DNA from: Acanthaster planci
Lineage: Eukaryota > Echinodermata > Asteroidea > Valvatida > Acanthasteridae
Length of the DNA stretch: 52,963 bases
Direction: 5' to 3'
NCBI RefSeq assembly: GCF_001949145.1
Contig: NW_019091443.1
Location: forward strand, 126,001-178,963
In this document: one piece after another, positions 1 through 15,000 of the stretch
Layout of the letters: each line of letters opens with the position of its first letter
Position numbering within the stretch: the stretch's first letter is position 1
Position numbers and translations under genes: made by a program
Notes under the pieces: model-generated
Told to the model about the DNA's origin: nothing
Databases searched by the model: none
Seen by the model: the letters and a program-made list of their open reading frames with translations, nothing else

Positions 1-13
1 TTTTTCTCCACAG

Positions 14-3724
<3,711 letters not shown>

Positions 3725-3966
3725 TGCTAAACTGTGAACAGTTCCGCTAAAAGCTGTTGGATTGCCAGCTTCTGGACAAGTAACTTCCACAGAAATCTCA
3801 TCAGCGTTTTCAATCACTGACCAAATAGGATTCCTCCCACGGAGGTAAAATTGAGGTGCGTGTAGATGCACATCTGCAAGCCATTTGTGCATGAAAAGTA
3901 TTGTCTTGCTTTTGAACTGAAACACTATGAAACATATTTTGCATGTGAAGAACACCTTGTGCAACC

Positions 3967-4580
3967 AGCAGCCGATTTCACGAAATGTGCTGTAACTTTG
4001 AACCATGGGTAAGCCATGTGCCACAAATTCGTGTCTTAGATGTGCAGTAAACTTATATTTGATTTAATTCACGAAAAGTTGCTTAGCTGCACCCCACTTT
4101 AAATTAATACTAAATTTCTTGGACGTGGACAATAATAGCTTTTACAACAGCTGTTATTTTTCAGTATAACAAGTCCTCAAACAGTCGTTGAATGACCTCC
4201 ATCTGCCATTTTGACAAAGTTTTTGTCTTTTCTTCATCAGAACCGGACAGAAATTTTTGTAGTTCTGTCACAGCCAAACAAGTTTTTCATTACCTTCTAA
4301 ATATAAGACTCGTTAAACTCAGCAATGATGTGCCTTAACCGAACTCGATGAGTTAGTCAAATCATTCATTTTCGCTTTGTTTGGCACAACTTACACCACC
4401 TAAAATGACTGCCTAAGTTACGCCATAATTTGTTGTGCTAGTGCCAAACTTACGCAGTGCTAAACTTACGCAGTGCCAAAGTCTTGTGACATCACTCTTA
4501 TTTTGTCTTGCACCATACACACTAAAATGTGCTGTAAGTGATGTTACGCCATTGTGTAAAGTTTTGGGAAATCAGCTGCA
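3967..4580. mobile_element. Terminal-inverted-repeat element, family 1 copy a (non-autonomous)
   Basis: The left end reads AGCAGCCGATTTCACGAAA and the reverse complement of the right end reads GCAGCTGATTTCCCAAAA. A diverged second copy lies at 38909-39507; shared blocks include TCACAGCCAAACAAGT, the GCCACCTAAAATGA stretch and TGTGTAAAGTTT. There is no transposase frame. It starts about 240 bases after the ALKBH6 stop, so it is probably part of that 3' UTR or just beyond it. Confidence 0.6.
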
Positions 4581-5511
4581 GGTGCTTTTTAAAAAAGCCA
4601 ATCAAGTCAAGTCAACTGTCTGAACAGCAGTCTTGCAATCAAACTATCTTCCTTTTATTTCCCAAACAATTGGAACACAATTTTCAAACTGCCTCTAGTG
4701 TTGGCAGCTTTTTGGCCAAATCATCACATTACATGTACAGTAATATTACAGTATAATTTCAAAAATGCCACGGAATCAACTTGTCATTATACATTATCTA
4801 CAGGTGATTCAATATATTCTGACAAATTCTTAAAAGCATTCAAAGCACATGCCTTGTGGAAACCACATTTTTGCAATTCAGGTGAAGAATGCCATTTTTT
4901 TTTCGTGACAACAGATTGCAAGTATGCATGTAGCTGAAAGTACAAAATATACTCAACACGCTGGCAAAATTACAAATGATGGACAATATGGACATTGCAT
5001 TCTCGGTGAAGATGTTCCTTGAAGGCAGAAAGAAATACAAATGGATTAAAGCACATGACCCCTTTTTTGATAAAGCCAAGTACATATTGCCAGGGTATGT
5101 GCATGAATTCTACAATTAAAAGTTCCCTCAAAGGATAAAGTAAGCTTACTAATGGCCCATAGTTGTTACTCTGACAGCAACATAAAGCCTTCCACTTGAA
5201 CTTTTGTTACAGTAATATCAAGAGAATACCTGTACTTGATACTGTAGAGCCCTTTCTGGGCATATGGTTGCATTTTTGCTTCAGAATGTGCCAAATTTCT
5301 ATGGGAGATGAATTCACATCTCAGCTGTCAATTGTAATGTTTTCTGCATGGTTGCATTTGAATTAATTTAAACAGCAATGCAGTCCAACAGGTACATCTC
5401 AATCAAATGGAAATAATATTCCTTAAAGCGATCTGGTCTTAATAGGTCTTCAAAAAACACATTCCCAGTCTGTGCAATGCAGTCTCCAAAGCTATGTTGT
5501 TCACAAACAAC

Positions 5512-5517
5512 TTTATT
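5512..5517 (-). terminator. Candidate polyadenylation signal for PPM1A
   Basis: On the minus strand this reads AATAAA, in the context TAGAATAAAGTTGT. It is the best-looking signal I noticed downstream of the PPM1A stop, but it lies 6.5 kb away and other AATAAA copies exist (for example 8761-8766). Tentative. Confidence 0.2.
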
Positions 5518-6616
5518 CTACAACGTATATGCAAATCTCAACACAACTGTACATGTACATTCATCCCAACAGAAGTAACTACATGTAGAAATTTTCTTGT
5601 CTCTCGCATAACCAAAGCAAACTGGTTTTATTATATTTTGTGAGGTATTTTCCATGTGGTTTTACATATACATGTATGGTATGCATTTGTAACTTTTCTA
5701 TGATTTCTTCCTATGAAGCTGGATACATCCTAACATAAAAGAAATTTCCCCTTGAGGGATCTATGTAGCCACAGTCTGTCCATCTACAGTTTAACCTTAC
5801 TATTGTATGAAAAAATATGGTAAAAAAAAGATAAACTTTGAACATCATAAGGGCACTGTGCTTTTCTTTCACAAACACAAAATTAAAATCCAGTTTTTAA
5901 AGTCATTTGTGCTTGAAAGACCTCATTTTAATAATGATTCACATTATTTCACCGTGTGTCACCGACACACGTGCATTTCATCACAGCTTACAGAACTTTA
6001 CAAATGTACAAGTAAACTGTACTTGATTGGGTAACTTATGCAAACAATGGCATACATGTCAAGGGTAAGCACTGCACAGGACGTAATAGCTGGGTATTAA
6101 ATCATCCGATTTGCAGGCTCTTAAAATACAACACTAGTAAATTGATTCTTAGAAATGTCCCCATTCTGTATCAGACAGCCACACTATTTTGAGAGGTGAA
6201 CCCTATGTTCATAGATGTAATAAAGTAGCAAGCTCAAACACACTGAGATTTGTAAGAGTACAATGCTGGTAACTGTTTACATCACTGAAGCACAACTGTC
6301 GAAAAGGTCGTCTCAAAACGTACAGAGAGTAAAATGGCCTCGAAAACTTTTGTCAGATTGTCATCCAAGATACCTTGATGTACCAAATGTGATTTGACTG
6401 GTCCAAGACAACAAAAAGCATATCTGATTCCAAGCAATTAACTTGGGTAACATGTACATGTCCATGTACCGGTATGCTGACTTTTAAGTTCTTGTGTTGC
6501 TGGCATGGTCAGATCCCTCCATATTTCTCTGCCTCTACCCTTCCTGGAGTATGCTACGACAAACACATAATTATACGATTCAACTGAATCAGATTGCTGG
6601 TCAAATGATGGCTGGA

Positions 6617-6811
6617 CTAGTCAACTCATGTCATAACAAAGTACCAGAGACCAGACAAATTACTTTGTTATAACCAGGAGTTTTGTTATGAGAGGAGTGG
6701 AAAAACAAAGGAAAGGAAACCATAAGAATTCATGAAAGTGAGATTCTTGAAATCCATTCTATTTAATGGTATTTTGTTATAGAGTTCTTTATAATGAGAG
6801 TTGGCTGTATT
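6617..6811. mobile_element. Short inverted-repeat element, family 2 copy a
   Basis: The left end is a variant of AGTCAACTCATGTCATAACA and the right end, reverse-complemented, reads ACAGCCAACTCTCATTATAA. Both ends, and the internal ACCAGACAA block, recur in the copy at 8900-9076. At about 195 bases with no coding capacity it fits a Tc1/mariner-type miniature element. Confidence 0.65.
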
Positions 6812-8656
6812 TGGGACCAGCTTTCTAATGTTGGCTGTACCACTGGTTATCAGCAACCTCACCAATACACGGGAAGCCAACATGTTGACGTTCAGCACAT
6901 CTATTTATGGGATGAGAGAAGTTAAACGCTAGATAATGACAGAGCTTCATATGCATATCTAAAAACACACAGGCAAAAGCTACATCACAACTAAGTTAGC
7001 CGGTGGCAAAGCAAGTTTTTTTTCTCATCCTATCACTTATTTCCACAAGTACACCAATGCTGACTAGCACTGAGGGGAGTAAAATTGAAACCTACTGGTA
7101 CTGTCCCTCTGTGGAAAGGCACTGCAGATTGAGGAAATAACTTGTGTAATCTGCACCAACTCGATATGACAGAGCACCACAAACTGTGAGCCAACTCAAG
7201 GCAGATCACTCCCTGCTCTCTCACTTGTCCACAGAGCCCACACCAGCTCCATATTAGACTGAGCTGTGTTCAGTATAACCAAGGCAAAATGGGCCTTCAC
7301 ATTTCTGTTAACATCGAGGAAACACTGTGCCCCATACTGACAGCAACATTTTCAATTACCATTACTGAGAGTGAGTCTTACATGAGCAGCGAGCTGTACA
7401 TGGAGCCTCTATCAAACTAGGTAGCACTCAAACTCTAGTCCCAATCAATCTCTGAAACAAATTCACTGGACACAACTGGTTGTGTATTATTTAAGAGTAG
7501 CAGAAACCAAAGGTTTGTGAATGTTGCTAAGTTTGATAGTTAACGATTGATCAACCCATTCTAAGATAAAATGTACACGTCATGCCATATCTGGGAAAAA
7601 CCAAATCTCATTTCGGATGCCCCACATTTGTGTGTCAACTGGATGTCCAACAAATTTCAATGTACTATCACCTGAAGCGCTGGCACAGACAACTTAAGAA
7701 GGTAAACATACAACTGATCAAGAAACATTCAGGTACATGTAAGTATTCCATCGACATACTTTGAAGCTGTATTAAGCCCGTCTTAACATTTACATACATA
7801 CAACAAATATTTCCAACGATCAATAATATACAAACTATTAAATTTTCAACAGATTTGTCAACAGTTCCAATATAAGGTTATCCAGCCATTTTTGTCTGAT
7901 TATTTTTTTTTAATCATAAATTTCAGAGTCAGTGTCTGCACAAATGCAAGCAACTGATCTTTCTATTTACACTTTTCATTTTAAATATTCACTTGGTACA
8001 TGTAGCTTACATAAGGACATCCAGGAGCCAAACACAGATTTCTGATCCCATTAAGTTGTAGCGAGCAACAGAGCAAGGTGTTGTCAATAGGTATGTCACT
8101 AGCAAGAACAAAGCAGCCAACAAGGATCCAAACTTACACCTGTACAATCAGATACCTTTGAGGCATTTACAGCTGACAAAGGAAGGCAACTTGGCCAGTA
8201 AATCAACTATTTTTCAAGGGACCATTCAAAGTCAAGCACACAAAAAACATACAAGGATTAAAAAGCTTAGAGTAAAAATGGACCGATTACATTTAGGAAT
8301 TTTCATATACAGAAAATATAACTGGTTTCTGTAAAGGGGTCATCCATTCTTCATCTATTTCACAAGCACATTCTTTTTTAACTGTCCCCTAATAAACACA
8401 TGCAAGATGAAGAGGGCCCATCAATTTTTACTGTTTAACAGTTAAAATACGCTGTTAACAACCCCACCCCTTTCTCCGAGACCAAAATTCACAGAATCAT
8501 GAAATTAGTGGGTTTTTTTTTTAACTGGATGGCCCCAAGGAGGTCAAGTTATGACATGCACTCCCAACCACAGCCCCTACAACCACCTCACCGAAGAAAA
8601 AATTGTAAAAATCACTGCCAATAAAACTGTCAGTGGGGCACCAGTTGCCAGGGCAT

Positions 8657-8691
8657 ACATGTACATGTACATGTACGTACATGTACACCGT
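8657..8691. repeat. ACATGT microsatellite
   Basis: A run of alternating ACATGT units followed by GTACATGTACAC and a short CA tract. It is the longest uninterrupted run of this palindromic motif in the window. Confidence 0.85.
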
Positions 8692-8899
8692 ATACACACA
8701 CACAGCAAAAATTTATCTCATGGGCTTTACATTGTCCCTGGCATTATGCAAGTCAACCTGTTTATTCAGTTGATTTGTTTTTCACAATATGCACACACAA
8801 ACTTTATAAAAAAAAAATAAGCAAACATGAGCACAACCTTTCCGTTTATATATGCATTAGGGGTATTTTTGTGGCAGGTGAGCACTTACAAATTTCAAA

Positions 8900-9076
8900 T
8901 ACAGTCAACTCTCATTATAACAAAGTGGCAGAAACCAGACAAGTGCTGTTATCAGGACTCCATCATTGAGGGAGAGAGGGAGTGGAACAAAAATTCAAGA
9001 AAATGGGGTTCACAGACTTTCCTCTTTACAACAGTATTTTGATATAACATGTTCTTTACACTGAGCGTGAACTGTT
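8900..9076. mobile_element. Short inverted-repeat element, family 2 copy b
   Basis: It begins TACAGTCAACTCTCATTATA and ends with a diverged inverse (CACTGAGCGTGAACTGTTA). It shares CAAAGTGGCAGAAACCAGAC with the copy at 6617-6811. TA dinucleotides at the borders fit Tc1/mariner target sites. Confidence 0.65.
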
Positions 9077-10684
9077 ACATTTCACTCTAATGCAGGATCA
9101 GTTAGCACAGAAGGGCATATCCAAATGGCCCATGGGCATCAGGAAGCGGGGCAAAAAATATGGGGAAAAAACACATTTTGAGAGAAATGAAAAAAAAAAG
9201 GAAGAAAGGGGATGAAAATTCCGAATTTACTTAAAAAAAAAACCCCAGTGATGCCCATGCAAGTGCCCATTGAGGTCTGGGAGGGAAGGAATTGACAGCT
9301 AAACAATTTCAGCAGTCAAATTGCTAAACTGATCCAACTTCAGAGTCCCTAAGACAGCACGTTACAGTGTCTTGTATCAAGTCACTGGTCTCACACTAGT
9401 GCCCAATTGTCCTTGAAACTAATTGAAGCATCAGTAACATCAGTATGATACTATGTAGTTTTAAGTATCAAGTTTTAATTTGGGGATCAATAATCATCAC
9501 TGCAACTGTTTATGAGGGCAAAGACTGACCCTAGTTAACCCACACATTACAATCCAAAACCTGTTTTGGTGTTATCTGATGGATTTGGGCCTATGTGTAT
9601 CGTGCAGCCTGGCCACTTTTACACTCCTGAGATTTAGTTTTGTTTTTTTGTACAGAGAATTTGCCTATGGTTAAGCTAAAAGTATACACATACATGTACA
9701 TGTAGTATTGGGTTTGCACAACTCATTCAGAAGGATCTTGACAATGATTCCAATGAAGTAGACAGTTACTTACCACAGTTATTATTGAAATCGTAAAGTT
9801 CAATCTAAATGTGTCATACCCAGAATGACTAAGTGTACATTTCCTGGTAGAAATAGGTTTTGCGACGAATGAACACATAAGATGCAGGAGCAGCACAAAC
9901 CAAACTCGTATCCTTTAAAATCTACCAGGTTCTGAAGGATTTTGCAGGATTTAGGAAGGTACAGCATCACTTCTGATACAGGTTAAAGCCAACAGAATGC
10001 AAGTCTCTGCACAGAATTTGACAAGATTCAGAAAGATTCACGGAGAAGTCTACAGTATCACAGCTTACAGAATAACACACATACACTGTAGGTAAAGCAA
10101 TGATAGATGAAATCACTCCATTTTTAAGGCTAAAATGATTAATCAAAGAATTTACAGTATAAAACTGTGTGGACAATTAAACCCTTGTCTGTCAATCAAC
10201 ACTCAAGAGTTCAAGGAATGTTCATTTGAAGTACCTGAATAAAAGCTTATATTAAATCCCCCCCATTTGATTTGGCATAGTGTTAGAACATTTGACATCC
10301 AAAGACAAGGCTATAACTGTACATATACATCTTTTAAGTAATGGTTTACATGCATGTACAGTTCATCCAAGCAAACAGTGACAGTGATTCTGCTAAACGG
10401 TGAAGACTTTGCACTAAATGCATCACGCTTATCGAATGCAACAGAAATTCATCACACACTTGCTGTTTTTACCATTTCCTAGTCTTTGCCACTTTATCCC
10501 TTGCTTGACACAAGCCAGTGCAGATCAGAGTGAGGCCATGAGAAAGAATTCAACAGGGCCTGGTCTGACTGTACAAATCTGGTGACTGAAAGAAGACTTA
10601 ACAGCTAAATACAACCAAACTAATAATACTGAACTGTTACTCTTTCTTTCTTTAACCACTTCCTGCTGGGGATTCCGGACACGT

Positions 10685-11056
10685 ATGCTTTATATGTGTG
10701 GCCGGGGTCTCCGAATTCGGACAAAGGGAACAGGGCCTTGTAACAAAAGACCGTACTCGGAACAAAAGACCAGACTGCTGGGCATTACCAACATTTTTTC
10801 ACTCTCAAAAATGGAGATAATCCAGCCTTGTTTTGAAACAGTATACCACAGTTTGGGGCATTTAGAGCGAGCGGATTACCACGCGGGACAAAAGCGCTCC
10901 ACCACTGCAGAGATAAGCCACACAGCGCCGCTGCGTGCTAATCTAGCCCCTATTGAAAAGAGGTCAGCAGCACACTGTTCCAGGTTCAAGAACAACAGAA
11001 AGCTATATAACACCGCACAATCTGGGCTCTTTTTACAAGACTGCAGGCCTGGCTGA
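10685..11056 (+). other. Uncharacterised 123-codon open frame in a GC-richer patch
   Basis: An unbroken frame starts at an ATG at 10685 and stops at 11054-11056. The patch is visibly richer in G+C and CpG than its surroundings. I recognise no protein family, see no splice structure around it, and its predicted chain has no hydrophobic core pattern I would trust. It could be a repeat fragment or a chance frame. Confidence 0.2.
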
Positions 11057-12046
11057 AATAATCAGGCGTCAATAGATTTTGTCTGTCAGGCTAGAGTGGA
11101 GACCAGACAGTCCTTCATGTGGGTGTAAGTTTCCAGTAAATAAAGATAGGAATTTTTAAAGAAAGAATTTTGAAAACAGAAAAAAATGATAATTACCCCG
11201 GACCAGCATTTTCAACATTGATGAATGCCCCAGCAGCAAATGGTTAACACACGTGTAAATGAAAAGATTGGGTTTTTTCAGCAGTACAATGTATTTCATT
11301 CTGAGGCTTCACAAGATTTTGTGCACAGGTTCTCAAATTTTACATTTTTTCTCAAGAAACAAAGGAAAAAATTCAGTCCACATCTTAACTGCAAACATTT
11401 GCCCTGACACTTTTTTTTTTCCATTTAAGTTCATTCAAACATGCTTGTTAGTATTCAAAAACATTTCCCACACAGGTGGAGACACAGCAGGCTATGTTCA
11501 TTACAGTGCACATGCTTGCATTCTGGCAATAATGACACTATAATAGATTATGTGCAACTAGTAACATGTACATCTAATCTAGGAGTGGCCCATGAATGGC
11601 TATGAATATGTACAAGTCTCATAACCACTGTGTGATACTCGATGGTATGCATGTACGTGTATGTACACGTATCACTGCGACCACACTTACGCCAACTGGG
11701 TGTCCGTGTGTACACAAAACAAGTCTGACGTTCAGCAGAGAACGCAAGGGGTGTTCCACCTTGGTGCGTACTCACAGAATGTAGAGACATTGAAGAATTT
11801 TTACCAAAGCCTTCATAACATCTAGAAGGTTTAGTCTCCATGAGTGGGTGTTTGACCATTCATTCACATATTTCACCAAGGACCATTCAGAAGGCAGGGT
11901 TTACTGTACACAGCTCCTGACAATGCTGTCAGTCAAGGTGCAGTTCCAAAGTGCAGAGCCCAAGCTAGAAGAAATTCCATCCATTAAGAGAATGCACACA
12001 TTGTCCATCCCTACAAATTCATAGGCTCCTCAAACTACCAGACAGC

Positions 12047-12070
12047 CTACCAAGCGTCATCGGATGCCTC
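12047..12070 (-). CDS. PPM1A: PPM1A last coding exon (eight codons)
   Basis: It follows the acceptor tttttttcag and reads EASDDAW then TAG (12047-12049). The phase fits the previous exon, and the final DDxW tail is the conserved end of PPM1A, so this tiny exon is believable. Confidence 0.85.
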   Translation of the reverse strand, partial: EASDDAW

Positions 12071-15000
12071 CTGAAAAAAAAGAGCAATACATAAAAATAA
12101 CAGACAATTCAAACAGCGCTATCAAATTTGCACAGTGGGAGGGATGTGTTTACATGTACATGCAATTTCTACATTAAAAAAGATACCAGCTTTAAGGGGA
12201 ACTCTAAGGACTAATTTTATTTATGTTAAATTTAATCCCCGTGTAATTTGGCCTCTTTGCAAAGAGGCAAATTTTTTTTTAAAGAGGTACAGAACTATAA
12301 AACATTTAGTTCACATGAAGTATTTTAAATAATAAATACATAACCATTTCAAAAACACCATAAATTTGATGTTTACCCCATTATTTTTGACCCCAAAATG
12401 AATAAAAAGATCCTGCATTTCCCCTCCTACAAAAATCCCCTTTTGGCCATTCGCGCTCCCAGGCTGATTGGATGACGTCATCACCAGAACACTGACGTGT
12501 ACAATGTACATGTACAGTATACACTGTGCACAGTACATGAAGTATCGCACGCTTCAGTAGATCACGTTGTGTTTGATGTAGCTTTGCCCACAGGCAAACA
12601 CTGTCCCAGTTCAAGAAATACACGGTAGGCCTGTCTCTTTTAATTTTTACTTTGAACTGAGGCACTGTTTGCCTGTGAGCAAATCTGCAATCAGCCTGAG
12701 AGTGCGAACGGCCAAAAGGGGATTTTTTGTGGGTAGTGGGGGAAACGCAGGTTCTTTTATTCATTTTGAGGTCATAATTAATGGGGCAAACATTAAATTT
12801 ATTTATTATTGTTTATTATTATTTTAAAGTACATGTACTTCACATGAACTACATGTTTTCTATTTGTTACCTTTTAAATAAACTAATGATAGTAACAATA
12901 AATGGAATGTAATTCACAGTTTATGTGTGATTTATCACTCTAGATCTCACACCTGTTTGTTGAAACTAGACTCAGCATTTCCCAAATTGTGTGGGAGTGT
13001 GAGTATAAATTACATCCATAATTTACACGGAATGTACCTAAATATATGCATGGGTGTATGGCTTCAAAGTCAACGTTATTCAAGAAAAAGTTGAAACCTT
13101 AATTTGGCATGCAGTGAACTAAAAACACGTTGCAAGCTAGAATGGCACTGCAATCAACACCTACCTCATCCTGTTTTTGGTCTGAATTTAGTCTGTTAAC
13201 AATAGCTTCGATGGTAGATTTCCTGTCCAAGAAAAATGAATGTTTATCAATATCCTGGTGCAGATAAACCACATAAATGTATTTTACTGGTAACCCACCC
13301 ATTCCTTTTTGTTAGAACTTTATTTCACGGTCCAAAAATTTTATTACCTTGTTTTTGCTCTATACACTTTCGGAATAAGCTTGTGCCAGGATCAATGACC
13401 AACTCTTTTCTCCTCAAGCATTTGAAATACCCATTGGACTGGTCGATTGAAAACAGTGATGTTCAAATTGGTCTTGCAACATCAATGCAAGTACAAGCCC
13501 AGCAGTCTAATTTTTTTTTCTTTTTTACATTTTTACCTACGAATAATTCTGAATTTTTTTGCACATGAAAAATTATGTGCACTAAGGTATAAAATGTATG
13601 TACACGTAGGCATACATGCATGTAAAAGCATGTGTACATACGTGTGTGTGCTAGTAGCTATACAGTAAAATCTCGATAAGTTGAAGCTCAGGGAAATGGA
13701 CAAAAAGTTTGAGTTATCGAAAGTTACACGCTTCAGTGCACATGGAACCTTACGGGCTTACAGCAGTTAGTCTGCAAGCTGAGTCGAACACGAAGTGGAT
13801 TTTAGGCTAACCTTACTGTGCAAGTTTTCCTCAAACATCATCGTTAAACATGTTTTTATGTAGTACATTAACCCTACTCCCTAGGGTGTGTGCAAAATCA
13901 TATTAAAATTGGAGGATTCAGGGCTGTTAGGGTTAATAAACAATAAACCAATGAAGTTATGTACCGGTACCTGTGTCTATGTCTTGAGAATTCATTCATT
14001 TGCTTTGTTTGATCGGGCTGTTACCACATAACGCAGCACACAGGCCTCGGTCAGGGTTTTCGTGCTGGGTCACGTGATACATGTACAAAGCACTTGAGGG
14101 CGCATCATTTGTGCCTGATTTATTTTACGGTTGCCCACCCAGTGCTTGTCGACGTGACAATGTCAGCCCGTGTGAACATGCTCGGCTCATCAAAGAAAAA
14201 GCCGTGCACGTGACAGTAATGACTCATAATGAAGGCAAGTGTTCTTTCATCACTTTTTATTCATCGTTCTTCAGTGTTTTTTAATTGGCCCGCCAACTTC
14301 AAGATAAGTGGCTTTAGTGGTATTGATGTTTCAAGTTACGGATAGTTTATTGTACATAAAGGTCTATTCTTTTGTCGGGAATAGAGAAAGACGTCGAGCT
14401 AAACGGCGTGTCAACTTAACGAGCTTTGACTCGAGATTTTACTGTATGTAGATAGCGTACGTACGTACGTATCGCACATGTTTAAACAATTTGTTCATAA
14501 TCACTTTTGTTTTTTGTCTGCCTCACAACAATTGTTCCAATCTAGTAAATTTATGAGGTACAAGCCCTAGAGTCCAGCTTTTCTCTAAAGCAATTTGACA
14601 CTTACATATATTTTACACATGATAAGGCCTTACAAAGCAATAGTTGTGCTTCCTATTATATTGAACAAAAAATACGTTGGATAGGTGGGTAGTATATGTA
14701 TCTTTTTTTCATCTTAAGTTTTTGGGTCAAAATTTCGGGTGGGAAATTTTTTTTTAATGAATGAGTGATTTTTGGATGCAGAAGTTCGAAACTCAGATAT
14801 GCAAGGTATCACTGTACTAAATAAACCTCACTATTTTACTTGCTGAAATGCATTCTAAGGCGAATGCTGGCCCGCAGCATGTTGTCCACTGCCATGACAC
14901 GAGCAAGCACAGCATGCAAGCTTAAAGCAAAACACACGTGACGTGACGTGCCAGTGAGCAATACATAGTCCGGGCCCCAGACTGCGTTTGCATTTAATAT

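Larger units (their letters stand above)
3725..12046. other. Spacer between convergent ALKBH6 and PPM1A
   Basis: No protein exon is recognisable here. It should contain both 3' UTRs, and several DNA-transposon remnants are listed separately. A minus-strand AATAAA at 5512-5517 (with a G after it) is a possible PPM1A polyadenylation signal, which would give a 3' UTR of about 6.5 kb; vertebrate PPM1A messages also have long 3' UTRs. I could not fix either 3' end from sequence alone. Confidence 0.5.

Noticed and set aside
9125-9275. Weak inverted repeat around CATGGGCATCA
   Set aside because: Only about 11-20 imperfect bases match and no second copy was seen; too weak to call an element.
12381-12764. 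A 127-codon minus-strand frame
   Set aside because: It is made of the two arms and centre of the foldback element at 12309-12851, so its length comes from the palindrome.
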